From Betaproteobacteria bacterium (lineage in GTDB: Bacteria; Pseudomonadota; Gammaproteobacteria; Burkholderiales; Usitatibacteraceae), in the NCBI GenBank assembly GCA_016720855.1, contig JADKJU010000002.1, positions 1,054,001 to 1,118,000 on the forward strand: a DNA stretch of 64,000 nt, given 5' to 3'. Shown here in pieces: positions 1 through 8,007 of the stretch. The position numbers and the translations under genes were made by a program. How positions within the stretch are numbered: position 1 is the stretch's first letter; every line of letters starts with the position of its first letter. The notes beneath the pieces are model-generated. The model did no database searches, was not told the DNA's origin, and was given only the letters and a program-made list of their open reading frames with translations.

Positions 1-62
1 TGAGTAGCGACAGCGCAGTGAATCCGCGCATTTCATTACCTTGAAACTCATGGAGGGTGATC

Positions 63-395
63 ATGGCGAAGAAGGTCGGAGAGAAGGAAAAGAAGGCATT
101 GAAGAAAGCCGGGAAGAAGGCGGACAAAGCAGCAAGAAAGGCAGCCAGGAAGGCCTTGAAGGAAGCAAGGAAGGCGGAGAAGAAGGCTGCGAAGGAAAGC
201 AGGAAGGCCGCAAAGGAGAGCAGGAAGGCTGAAAAGGCGGCAGGGAAGACCGCGGCAAGCAAATCGAAAGAGACGGTCGCCAGGGCAAGCCCTGTCAAGA
301 GGAAAGCGGCATCCCCGAGCAGGCCGAAACGGAAGGCAGTCGCCAGGAAGCCGGCGTCGAAAACCAAAGTGAAAAGAGCGCCACGCAAGCGGTAG
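63..395 (+). CDS. Lys/Ala-rich histone H1-like protein
   Basis: About 110 residues, almost entirely Lys, Ala, Arg, Glu and Ser. KKA/RKA-type heptad-like repeats fill the first 75 residues and a KRKA/SPxK-rich tail follows. This composition is that of bacterial histone H1-like and AlgP-type DNA-binding proteins, which bind DNA non-specifically and compact it. I chose ATG at 63 because GGAGG at 52-56 sits six bases upstream; an in-frame GTG at 57 is possible. There is no signal peptide or membrane segment, so it is presumably nucleoid-associated. The low-complexity sequence makes homology uncertain, but the long open frame with a good ribosome site supports a real gene. Confidence 0.8.
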   Translation: MAKKVGEKEKKALKKAGKKADKAARKAARKALKEARKAEKKAAKESRKAAKESRKAEKAAGKTAASKSKETVARASPVKRKAASPSRPKRKAVARKPASKTKVKRAPRKR

Positions 396-690
396 CGGCG
401 ACCGCTGCTTTTGCCGACCGCCGCGAACTCATGTCAGCGGGCGGACACCGTCGCCGTTCCCCCTCACCCGATGCCGTACGGCCCGTGATGCCAGGGCCCG
501 TCGAGGTTGATCGGTCCGATCTCGACGCCGGGCGCGACGGGCTGCAGTGGCACGGGAAAATCCCATTCGGCTGGAGGATGGGAGATTGCTGAACTTGCGC
601 CCGATCTTGCTTTCCAACAACCTGTAGCCCAGCCGTTGTGTGGAACTGGGTAGTTTGGCGTGGTGGGCTCTCCCCGAGGAGAAAATGGCG
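396..690. other. Intergenic region
   Basis: No plausible gene on the plus strand. The minus strand around 464-595 reads like an ordinary protein tail (…PPAEWDFPVPLQPV… then …NLDGPWHHGPYGIG and stop), but upstream it runs into the antisense of the Gly-rich gene, so at most it is a remnant. GAGGAGAAA at 676-684 is the ribosome site of the next gene. Confidence 0.4.
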
Positions 691-1368
691 ATGAAAAGGT
701 TCGTTCTTGCGCTCGTCGCGTTGGTGGCGGTGATGATGACGGCTGATCTTTCCTGCGCCCAGGGTCGCGGTGGTGGGGGGGGAGGCGGCGGCGGTGGTCA
801 TTCCGGCGGCGCGGGCGGGGGTGGACACGGCGCAGGCGGCTACGGCGGCGGTGCAGGACGCGGGGGGGGTTACTCCGGAGGGGGCTCAGGGTATTCACAT
901 GGTTCCGGCGGGCAGGGCGGCTATCGCGGGGGCCATTACGGCGGTCATTACGGCGGTCATTACGGCGGCCATTACGGGGGCTATTACGGCGGGTATCGCG
1001 GCTGGTATGGCGGCGTCGGCCTCTACTACGGTGGCCTCGGGTACTGGGGCGGCTGGCCATGGTATTACGCAGGCGCCTATGGATATCCGTATTACGGGTC
1101 GTACCCGGTTTACGATACGGCACCCACCGTCTATTTCGAACCGGCACCGCCCGCGGACGCGACCTATGCGCCCGAGCCCGCGCCAACGAATCTCTGGTAC
1201 TACTGCGCGAATCCGGCTGGCTACTTCCCGTACGTGCAGAACTGCAACGAGCCCTGGGTGAAGGTCGTTCCGCCGCCCTCGACACCGGCAATACCGAGCG
1301 GCAAGATCGCCCCGACACCCGTGAACCCCGTATGGCAGACGTCGCCCTCGGGCGTGACCACGAAATGA
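691..1368 (+). CDS. Gly/Tyr-rich secreted protein
   Basis: The start at 691 is preferred because AGGAG (677-681) lies at normal distance; ATG 685 is too close. A signal peptide (MKRFVLALVALVAVMM…) ends near SCA|QG. Then come a poly-Gly stretch, a HYGG repeat block and a Tyr/Trp/Gly-rich segment. The C-terminal third has two Cys in a YYCANPAGYFPYVQNC motif followed by a Pro-rich tail. That motif is common in proteobacterial Gly-rich exported proteins of unknown role. The gene ends seven bases before the next start, so it is probably cotranscribed with the glycine-zipper lipoprotein. Function is unknown; an envelope or surface structural protein is the natural guess. Confidence 0.75.
   Translation: MKRFVLALVALVAVMMTADLSCAQGRGGGGGGGGGGHSGGAGGGGHGAGGYGGGAGRGGGYSGGGSGYSHGSGGQGGYRGGHYGGHYGGHYGGHYGGYYGGYRGWYGGVGLYYGGLGYWGGWPWYYAGAYGYPYYGSYPVYDTAPTVYFEPAPPADATYAPEPAPTNLWYYCANPAGYFPYVQNCNEPWVKVVPPPSTPAIPSGKIAPTPVNPVWQTSPSGVTTK
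934..993 (+). repeat. Five tandem 12-bp coding repeats (HYGG)
   Basis: CATTACGGCGGT-type units repeat at 934, 946, 958, 970 and 982 (the last begins TAT) and encode HYGG HYGG HYGG HYGG YYGG. The repeat is in frame and could change length by slippage without breaking the gene. Confidence 0.85.
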
Positions 1369-1375
1369 GGTCGCC

Positions 1376-2077
1376 ATGACCGGACGTCCTGCCGTGGGCC
1401 GTGCTCGCCTCGTCGCGTTCCCGCTTGCGGCGAGCTTACTGCTCGGCGCATGCACGGTGATGCCCACCGGGCCGAGCATCATGGCGCTCCCGGGCTCGAG
1501 CAGGAGCGTGGAGCAATACCAGGGCGACGCCATCGCGTGCCAGCAGTACGCCGGCGCGGTCGTTGCCGCCAGCAGCGGTACGGCGGCGAACGCCGACAAC
1601 AGTGCCGCCTCGGCAGCGGCCGCAAGCGCGGTGTTCGGTGCGGCTGCCGGCGCCATCATCGGTTCCGCCACGGGCCAGGCCGGCCAGGGCGCGGCCATCG
1701 GCGCAGGCACCGGATTGCTGTTCGGCAGCATGGCCGGCAGCAACTACACCGCGATGTCGTCCTACCAGTTGCAGCGCGGCTACGACAACGCATACCTGCA
1801 ATGCATGTATGCGCGCGGCAATCGCGTCCCGGCGCCGCGGGGCTACGGTATGGCGCCCCACAGTGGCCCCTATGCATACCCGGACTCGGCGCCTTCACGC
1901 TATCCCCCCCCGAACATGCCTCCACCACCCGGGGTGACGAACGTCAATCCCTCGCCGTCGTACGCTCCGCCTTCACACGCGCCGCCGTCGGGTTACGCGC
2001 CACCTTCGAACGTGCCGCCTTCAAGCTACCCGCCGCCCGACGCGCCTGCGCCGGTGAATCCACCGGCACGAGGCTGA
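1376..2077 (+). CDS. Glycine-zipper lipoprotein with Pro-rich tail
   Basis: The signal peptide ends in a lipobox (SLLLGAC, Cys about residue 26), predicting a lipid-anchored envelope protein. Residues about 75-125 form a glycine-zipper segment (GAAAGAIIGSATGQAGQGAA) of the type found in YMGG/OmpA-like lipoproteins. The last 80 residues are Pro/Tyr/Ser-rich (PPSSYPPP repeats) and are probably an extended spacer. GAGGTCGCC precedes the ATG. Exact function is unknown; an outer-membrane or periplasmic structural role is inferred from the family. Confidence 0.8.
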   Translation: MTGRPAVGRARLVAFPLAASLLLGACTVMPTGPSIMALPGSSRSVEQYQGDAIACQQYAGAVVAASSGTAANADNSAASAAAASAVFGAAAGAIIGSATGQAGQGAAIGAGTGLLFGSMAGSNYTAMSSYQLQRGYDNAYLQCMYARGNRVPAPRGYGMAPHSGPYAYPDSAPSRYPPPNMPPPPGVTNVNPSPSYAPPSHAPPSGYAPPSNVPPSSYPPPDAPAPVNPPARG

Positions 2078-2112
2078 GGCCGTTGCCCGAAGCATTGCCG
2101 GGCGCGGCGCCC

Positions 2113-2667
2113 ATGGCCGAAGAGGCGGGGACACGACCTGCAGCGGCAAGGTATTGCGCGCAGGAGGTTCTTCGCGACGGTCGCCGCGCCCTGATCCGCG
2201 CGCAAAGTCCGGACGATCGCGAGGCCATGGCGGCGGCGGCCCGGCAAACCAGCGAGCGCACGCGTTACCTGCGGTTCTTCGCGCCGAAGCGATCCATGTC
2301 GGAACGCGAAGTTGCCTTCCTGATGGATGCGGACTTCGTCAATCAGGTGGCTCTCGTCGCCATCCTCGAGGAAGACGGAAAGCCCCTCGTTGCCGGCGGC
2401 GGGCGATACATCATCGTGAAACCGGGAAGCGCGGAAGTCGCCTTTCTCGTGGTTGACGCCTGCCAGGGCCTCGGAATCGGTTCGCTCTTGATGCGCCACC
2501 TCGCGATCCTCGGCCGGGCGGCCGGGCTCTCCGAACTTGTGGCGGAAGTGCTTCCGGATAACATGCCCATGCTCGGCGTCTTCCGGAAGTCCGGTTGCCC
2601 CATGAAGACGAGGCGCGGCGACGGCGTCGTGCACGTGCTACTCGACCTGAAAGGAAGTCCACCATGA
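2113..2667 (+). CDS. GNAT family N-acetyltransferase
   Basis: A single GNAT domain. The N-terminal β-strand and α1 (ALIRAQSPDDREAM), the central strand (VAFLVVDACQGLGIGSLLM, with the Q/R-x-x-G-x-G/A acetyl-CoA loop as QGLGIG) and the final strands are all present. Members transfer acetyl from acetyl-CoA to amines or protein lysines; the substrate cannot be read from sequence. The 5' end is uncertain: ATG 2113 lacks a clear ribosome site and TTG 2083 follows GAGG. The stop overlaps the next start by four bases (ATGA), implying translational coupling with the small lipoprotein. Its length of about 184 aa fits a stand-alone GNAT. Confidence 0.75.
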   Translation: MAEEAGTRPAAARYCAQEVLRDGRRALIRAQSPDDREAMAAAARQTSERTRYLRFFAPKRSMSEREVAFLMDADFVNQVALVAILEEDGKPLVAGGGRYIIVKPGSAEVAFLVVDACQGLGIGSLLMRHLAILGRAAGLSELVAEVLPDNMPMLGVFRKSGCPMKTRRGDGVVHVLLDLKGSPP

Positions 2668-3002
2668 AATGCATTCGGATGATTCTCGCTGCCCTCGCGT
2701 CCCTGCTGCTGCTCGCGGGCTGCGTGGTCTACGAACCCGTTCCTGTTCCGGTGGATCCTTTCGAGGCGCCCTGGCAGGCGGCGACGGGTGCCATCAACGA
2801 CGCCGGGCTCACGCTCGTGACGGCGGACCGCGGGACCGGCACGATCCGCGGCACGCGCGGCGCCGTCGAAGGCATCATCAACGTGCGCACCCGGCCCGAT
2901 GGCCGCGTGGGCGTGGAGATCTCTTCCCTTGACCCGAACAAACAGGATCCGACTCTCACCCAGCGCCTGACGGATTCCTACAACCGCAGAATGGGGCGTT
3001 GA
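2664..3002 (+). CDS. Small lipoprotein
   Basis: 112 aa. The signal sequence ends in LLLLAGC (Cys20), a strong lipobox. The mature part is a small mixed domain beginning VVYEPVPVPVDPFEAPW, with a GTGTIRGTRG turn, resembling short periplasmic lipoproteins of unknown function. The start overlaps the acetyltransferase stop (ATGA) and AAGGAAG sits at the right distance. Expression is likely coupled to that gene. No catalytic motif is visible. Confidence 0.75.
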   Translation: MKCIRMILAALASLLLLAGCVVYEPVPVPVDPFEAPWQAATGAINDAGLTLVTADRGTGTIRGTRGAVEGIINVRTRPDGRVGVEISSLDPNKQDPTLTQRLTDSYNRRMGR

Positions 3003-3035
3003 GCGTGCCAGGATGATTTGTCGATCGGCAGCGAA

Positions 3036-4298
3036 TCAAGGCCGGAACCACGAATTGCCGATCTGAAAATACACTGCCGTCGTCCCGGGGCTGTGCGCGA
3101 CGTCGATGCCCGCATGCATGCCGAACTTGCGAGCCAGTTCGTAACGAAAGCCGACGCCGCCGCTGCCGACGTTCTGCGTGGCGGTGAAGGTATCGCGGTT
3201 CGTCCTGGTCGTGCCGGCGCCGCCGAAGGCGACGAGACTCCATCGCCCCTCGAGCTGCCATCGAACTTCCGCTTCCGCCGTCGCCATCCGGTCACCTTGA
3301 TAGCGCATGGCGGGGACACCGCGCAGCTGGACGAACGGACGGAGAAAAAATGGGGTGCCCTCGGAGGCCCACGCGTAGTTGCCGCGGGCGCCCAGCGTTA
3401 CCTTGCGCGCCAGCGGCTGCCAGCCCATCAGGACCTGCTGGAAGCGCTCGAAGTCGTCGCTCGCGCCCAGGGCCTGGCGCGAAGCCAGGTAGGAGGATTC
3501 TGCATAAACTCCGCGCGTGGGCGTGAATACGTTGTCGCGAGTGTCGAATTCGACGATGGCGGTCGGCGCGGAAACCTTGACGCGAATCGAATTGGCGAGA
3601 CCCGGGAAGACCGCCTCGTCGCGCAGCTTCGGATCCACGTCGGCGTAGACGTAGCGAAATCCCAGCGACCAGGGTGACCTGGGCGCGAGCTGCCAGTTGG
3701 CCTGGGCAACGGCCCCGGTGAAATCCAGTGAATAGCGCACCTGCCGATCGAGCGAGGCGCGATCGAAGCCCAGCCCGTAGAAATCGAGATTGACGCGTCC
3801 GGTCCCTGCGCCCGCCACGGTCTTCAGGCGCCCGTCGAACCAGAGGCTCGTGTCACCGCCGAAGGCGCCCCGCGTTCCGTTCTGCGTCGCCAATGCGCCT
3901 GCGGCAGAGATGTCGGGCCGGGACCAGCCCTCCTCCCCAGCCTCCTTGCGCGGCCGCAGGAACATCCCGACCCCGCCGCCGCCGTAGCCGACAGCGGGCT
4001 CGGTCACGATGATCGGAATGGGCAGAAAGCCGCGGGGATTCTCCAGGAAATAGCTCAGGTCGAGCTGCTGGTCCTCGGGATCGAAGAAGCGCGCCCGGCC
4101 CTCGCGCTTGTCCGCTCCCGAAACGGAGTCGGCAGCGATCCGGGCATCGCGTGTCGCTTCTGGCGCCTGTTGGGCGAGAGCGATGGACGATGCGCCGCTC
4201 CAGAGCGCGGGAGCCAGGACAATCCAGGGAATGCACGTTCGCAGCCGGCTTCTGGCGGGCCGGCGGCGACTTGCATGCGCGGATGATGACGGACGCAT
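3036..4298 (-). CDS. Omp85/BamA-type outer-membrane β-barrel
   Basis: About 420 aa with a basic N-terminus and a hydrophobic signal segment (IPWIVLAPALWSGASSIALA|QQ). The mature protein opens with the segment around FLPIPIIVTEPAVGYGGG, seen in 'surface antigen' (D15/BamA C-terminal) barrel proteins. It then shows alternating amphipathic strands and a terminal aromatic (…IGNSWFRP). There are no obvious POTRA domains, so this is a barrel-only member. Such proteins sit in the outer membrane; their transport role is unproven. The start is ambiguous (4298 or 4325) because neither has a clear ribosome site. It is convergent with the upstream lipoprotein gene and divergent from the VOC gene. Confidence 0.75.
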   Translation of the reverse strand: MRPSSSAHASRRRPARSRLRTCIPWIVLAPALWSGASSIALAQQAPEATRDARIAADSVSGADKREGRARFFDPEDQQLDLSYFLENPRGFLPIPIIVTEPAVGYGGGGVGMFLRPRKEAGEEGWSRPDISAAGALATQNGTRGAFGGDTSLWFDGRLKTVAGAGTGRVNLDFYGLGFDRASLDRQVRYSLDFTGAVAQANWQLAPRSPWSLGFRYVYADVDPKLRDEAVFPGLANSIRVKVSAPTAIVEFDTRDNVFTPTRGVYAESSYLASRQALGASDDFERFQQVLMGWQPLARKVTLGARGNYAWASEGTPFFLRPFVQLRGVPAMRYQGDRMATAEAEVRWQLEGRWSLVAFGGAGTTRTNRDTFTATQNVGSGGVGFRYELARKFGMHAGIDVAHSPGTTAVYFQIGNSWFRP

Positions 4299-4490
4299 GT
4301 CGGTCAGTGTAGCCGGAAGTGGCATCGTGGAGACCACGCGCGTCGTGAAGCGGCACCGGCCGGACCGATGCATCGGGTTGCGCTCCGCGCGATTCGCGCC
4401 AGGTGGCGCCTTGCGCTTGACTGAGTGTTGTCAAACAGCGCAGCGCGCTTCATGCTTGCGGGCAACGACGGGGAAAGGGTCCTTCCAAAG

Positions 4491-5366
4491 ATGAAATTGC
4501 GCGTGGCAATCGTGGTGTTGCTTGCCGTGGCGAGTGCGTTTTCCCATGCCTCGCCGCTGGGCCCCGACGGCCAGGCGGGGCACTTCCATCCCGGAAAGTT
4601 CATCTGGTTCGACCTGGCGACCGACGACCCGGCGGGCGCGCGCAAGTTTTACGGCGCCGTGTTCGGCTGGCGCTTTCGCCAGACGGACGGCGGGCCGTCC
4701 TCCTACATGATCATCGAGCACGCCGGCGGCAAGGTGGGCGGATTGTTCTTCCATGCGCGGCCGCCCCGCGCCCCGGTTGGTTCGCGCTGGCTCTCGCTCA
4801 TGGCCGTCCGCGACGTGGCAAAGACAGCAAGTGAAGTTCGGCAGCGCGGGGGCGAGGTGGTCCTCGCGCCGGTCACGGTGCCGGGGCGGGGCACCCACGC
4901 CCTCTTCCGCGATCCCCAGGGTGCGGTGTTCGGCGTGCTCGCCGCGGTTGACGGAGACCCGCCGGACAATGCGGTGGACGATGGCGAGGTGTTCTGGCTG
5001 GATCTGTTCACCACGGATCCGTCGAGGGCATCGGCGTTCTATTCCGGGATCGCCGGTTACGAGGTGAGCGAGAGCGATGCCCTGGCCGGCCGCAAGCGGC
5101 GGGTCCTTGCGACCGAAGGGATCGCGCGCGCCGGCATCGTGGCGCTCCGGCCGGACACGTTCGGCCCCGGGTGGCTGCCCTACATCCTCGTTGATGACGT
5201 GCACGGAACGCTGAAGCGGGCATTGGCCGCGGGAGGAAAGGTGGTCGTGGAGCCTCGCGCCGACCTGCTCGACGGAAATCTCGCGGTGATCGCCGATCCC
5301 AATGGCGGCGTCGTGGGGGTGGTCGATTGGCTTCCCCGCGAAAAAGCGGAAGGACCCGTTCGGTGA
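4491..5366 (+). CDS. Exported two-domain VOC (glyoxalase-like) protein
   Basis: A signal peptide (MKLRVAIVVLLAVASAFSHA|) is followed by two VOC repeats. The first starts at about residue 30 (GKFIWFDLATDDPAGARKFY) and the second at about 165 (GEVFWLDLFTTDPSRASAFY). Each carries the RDPQG/ADPNG turn before its final strand. VOC proteins include glyoxalases, dioxygenases and resistance proteins; two fused βαβββ pairs could form one active site. Export of a VOC protein is less usual. ATG 4491 was chosen because translation from it gives a clean signal peptide; in-frame 4425 and 4452 are alternatives. The reaction cannot be deduced. Confidence 0.8.
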   Translation: MKLRVAIVVLLAVASAFSHASPLGPDGQAGHFHPGKFIWFDLATDDPAGARKFYGAVFGWRFRQTDGGPSSYMIIEHAGGKVGGLFFHARPPRAPVGSRWLSLMAVRDVAKTASEVRQRGGEVVLAPVTVPGRGTHALFRDPQGAVFGVLAAVDGDPPDNAVDDGEVFWLDLFTTDPSRASAFYSGIAGYEVSESDALAGRKRRVLATEGIARAGIVALRPDTFGPGWLPYILVDDVHGTLKRALAAGGKVVVEPRADLLDGNLAVIADPNGGVVGVVDWLPREKAEGPVR

Positions 5367-5698
5367 CGCCGCAAGCGAAGTCACGCGCACGCGCGAACCC
5401 GCGATGGATCGCCGCGCTGTTTGCGGCCATTGCCCTGCTCGGCACGGGATGCGCGACCGATGGAACCGCCGGCGCCGGCTTCTATGGCGACGCCTATGAC
5501 TACTACGCCGATCCCTGGTACTGGGGCGGGTGCTGCGCCGGTCCTCCCGTCGACATCGGCCCGCCGCCCCCGCGCCCGGAACATCCCATCGCCAATCCAC
5601 CTCCAGTGCGGCCTGCGCATCCGATCGCCACCCCCACCCCCCCTCGGCCGACGCCCATGCCGCGCCCTGCGGCGAGGTCCCGAGGCGGCCGGCGCTGA
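5363..5698 (+). CDS. Pro-rich small lipoprotein
   Basis: GTG at 5363 overlaps the previous stop (GTGA) with GGAAGGA nine bases upstream, so it is coupled to the VOC gene. A basic N-terminus and hydrophobic segment lead to LLGTGC (an atypical but plausible lipobox). After a short Tyr/Gly region the rest is Pro-rich (PPPPRPEHPIANPPP). It is probably anchored in the envelope with an extended tail. Function unknown. Confidence 0.65.
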   Translation: MTPQAKSRARANPRWIAALFAAIALLGTGCATDGTAGAGFYGDAYDYYADPWYWGGCCAGPPVDIGPPPPRPEHPIANPPPVRPAHPIATPTPPRPTPMPRPAARSRGGRR

Positions 5699-5737
5699 GA
5701 CCGGCGTTTCATCCGGACGTGCAGCGAGGGTGGAACG

Positions 5738-6667
5738 CTAGTTCGGCGGAAGGCCGAGCATCTCGAACGAGCGCTCGAGCGCGGGGCTCATGGGCACGTC
5801 GAAGCGCAGTCCGGAAGGAAGGGTTCGCCGGAACCACTTGTCGTAAATCCAGCGCAACTCGCGCGTGACCGCCAGGCGCCGGAATGCAGCCTGCACGGCA
5901 CCGGCAAGCGGCGCGTCTGCCCGCGCGAACATGATCCCGTAGGTCTCGAAGGAAAGCAGTTCGCCGACCGCGGCGTACTGTCCCCGCAGGCCCTTCTGCG
6001 CGAGCAGGCCGGCGATGAGAATGTCGTCCGCCGCGAGTGCGTCGACCTCACTGGACGCGAGCTGCGCCAGGGCCCGCTCGAAATTCTCCGCGACCACGAC
6101 GGTCATCCCGCGGCCCCGGCCTTCGGCAAGCCGGTGCATGGCCTCCTCGTTGGTCGTGCCGCGCGCGACCACCACCTTGCGGCCGGGCAGATCCCGCAAG
6201 GAACGCACCGCTGCGCCGCGCTTCACGAGGAGCCGGGTGCCCGTCACGAAGACGAGCGGCGAGAACTCCACCAGCCGGCGGCGCTCGGCATTCGCGGTTG
6301 TCGTGCCGCACTCCAGGTCGATGCGTCCCTCCACGACCTGCTCGAAGCGGTCGGATGGCGTCACCTTCCTGTACTCGACTCGAAGCAGCACCGCACCGGC
6401 CGCCGCTGCGATGTCCTCCACGATGGCGTGGCACAGGTCGATCGAGTAACCATGGGGCCGCCCGTCAGATCCGGCGAACGAGAAGGGGACGGCATGCTCG
6501 CGGTAGCCGAGACGCACGACCCCCGTCTCCTTGATGCGCTTGAGTATGCCCGTGAGCGCCCCGGCAGGCGGCTCGTCGAGGGGTTGCGCGCGCGCGCCTG
6601 CCGCCGCGAACAGCAAGATGGCGACGATGCATACGCTCGCCACCTGCCTTGCGCCTCGCCTCGCCAT
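5738..6667 (-). CDS. Amino-acid ABC-type solute-binding protein (family 3)
   Basis: About 309 aa. The signal peptide ends near AGARA|QP. The domain begins ILKRIKETGVVRLGYREHAVPFSF, contains DLECGTTTANAERRR and ends in the usual WIYDKWF segment, as in GltI/glutamate-aspartate periplasmic binding proteins. It binds an amino acid in the periplasm, probably Asp or Glu given the neighbours. GGAAGGA precedes ATG 6667. It is the last gene of the aspA operon, 16 bp after the symporter. No permease or ATPase gene accompanies it, so it may serve a remote ABC transporter or act as a sensor. Confidence 0.85.
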   Translation of the reverse strand: MARRGARQVASVCIVAILLFAAAGARAQPLDEPPAGALTGILKRIKETGVVRLGYREHAVPFSFAGSDGRPHGYSIDLCHAIVEDIAAAAGAVLLRVEYRKVTPSDRFEQVVEGRIDLECGTTTANAERRRLVEFSPLVFVTGTRLLVKRGAAVRSLRDLPGRKVVVARGTTNEEAMHRLAEGRGRGMTVVVAENFERALAQLASSEVDALAADDILIAGLLAQKGLRGQYAAVGELLSFETYGIMFARADAPLAGAVQAAFRRLAVTRELRWIYDKWFRRTLPSGLRFDVPMSPALERSFEMLGLPPN

Positions 6668-6683
6668 CAGCGGTTCCTTCCAG

Positions 6684-7967
6684 TCAGGCCGCGGGTTGCG
6701 GGAGACTCTCCCCTGTGCCGGCTCCCGCATCCTCGAGCGGTGGGCCGAGCTGCCCCTCCCACTTCGCCACGACCGAGGTCGCGATGCTGTTGCCGATCAC
6801 GTTGGTGGCCGTCCGCCCCATGTCGAGAAACTGGTCGATCCCCATGATCAGCAGCAGTCCCGCCTCCGGCAGCCCGAACGTGGGAAGGACGGCGGCCACG
6901 ACCACGAGCGAGGCTCGCGGAACGCCGGCCACCCCTTTGCTGCTCACCATCATCACGAGCAGCATCGTGACCTGTTGACCGAACGACATATCGATGCCGT
7001 AGGCCTGCGCGATGAACAGCGCCGCGAAGGACTGGTAGACCATGGAGCCGTCCAGGTTGAACGAATAGCCAAGCGGCAGCACGAAGGAGGTCACCCGGTC
7101 GTTCACGCCGAACCGGTGCAGCTGTTCCATGAGTTTCGGGTAGGCCGCCTCGCTGCTGGCGGTGGAGAAGGCCACCATCAGCGGCTCCTTCACCAGCCCC
7201 ATCAGGCGGAATACCCGGGGCCCGAGGGCGAGGAATCCCGCGCCGATGAGCACAATCCAGAGCACGAGAAGCGCCGCGTAGAACGATCCGATAAGCCTGC
7301 CGTAGGTGGCGAGAACGCCGATGCCCTGCACCGTGATGGCCGAGGCGATCGCCCCGAAGACGCCGGCGGGCGCGGCCCACATCACGAAATCCGTGACTTT
7401 GAGCATGACCGGCACCAACTCGGTCACGAACGCGGTGACGGCGGCCGTGGACTCGTTCTTGACTGAAGCGATGGCGAAACCGAAGAAGCACGAGAACACG
7501 AGGATCTGGAGGATCTCGTTTGTCGCCATCGCCTGGAAGAAGCTCGACGGGAAGACGTGCGTGATGAACTCCTTGAGCCCCATCCCACCCGTCTTCAGGC
7601 TGGTCGCCGCATCCTTGTCGGGCAGGGGGAGCCCGAGATCCTGGCCCGGGTGGAACAGGTTGGCGAAGAACATGCCCAGCAGGAGCGAAACGAGGGAGGC
7701 GGTGATGAACCACAGGAGCGCCTTTCCCCCGATGCGCCCCACCGACTTCGCATCCCCCATGCCCGCGATTCCCGACACCACCGTCGCAAAGACCAGTGGC
7801 GCGATGATCATCTTGATGAGGCGCAGAAAGATGTCCGAGAGGATGGACAGGTATCCCGCCAGCGACGCGGCCGCGGCCGCGTCGGGCGAGAAGGCATTTC
7901 CGGCCCAGCCGGCAGCGATGCCCGCGACCGCCGCGACAAGGATCCACGTCGTCAGCTTCGAGTTCAT
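6684..7967 (-). CDS. Dicarboxylate/amino acid:cation symporter (DAACS family)
   Basis: About 427 aa with eight or more hydrophobic segments. It carries DAACS hallmarks: the serine-rich loop (FSTASSEAAYPKL), GYSFNLDGSM, and the substrate-site motif DQFLDMGRTATNVIGN near residue 380. The family (DctA, GltP) imports C4-dicarboxylates or Glu/Asp with Na+ or H+. Translation begins at MNSKLTTWIL after GGGGAACG. It lies 40 bp downstream of the Dcu gene on the same strand. Context suggests aspartate, glutamate, fumarate or malate as substrate; the exact one is not readable. Confidence 0.9.
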   Translation of the reverse strand: MNSKLTTWILVAAVAGIAAGWAGNAFSPDAAAAASLAGYLSILSDIFLRLIKMIIAPLVFATVVSGIAGMGDAKSVGRIGGKALLWFITASLVSLLLGMFFANLFHPGQDLGLPLPDKDAATSLKTGGMGLKEFITHVFPSSFFQAMATNEILQILVFSCFFGFAIASVKNESTAAVTAFVTELVPVMLKVTDFVMWAAPAGVFGAIASAITVQGIGVLATYGRLIGSFYAALLVLWIVLIGAGFLALGPRVFRLMGLVKEPLMVAFSTASSEAAYPKLMEQLHRFGVNDRVTSFVLPLGYSFNLDGSMVYQSFAALFIAQAYGIDMSFGQQVTMLLVMMVSSKGVAGVPRASLVVVAAVLPTFGLPEAGLLLIMGIDQFLDMGRTATNVIGNSIATSVVAKWEGQLGPPLEDAGAGTGESLPQPAA

Positions 7968-8007
7968 CGTCGTTCCCCGCCGCCGGAGCGAGTTCCGCCG
8001 CCTGCGC

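Noticed and set aside
464..595. Protein-like minus-strand tail (…EWDFPVPLQPV… GPWHHGPYGIG)
   Set aside because: It reads plausibly but is only about 40 codons, with no upstream homologous part or start, so it is kept as a possible remnant only.
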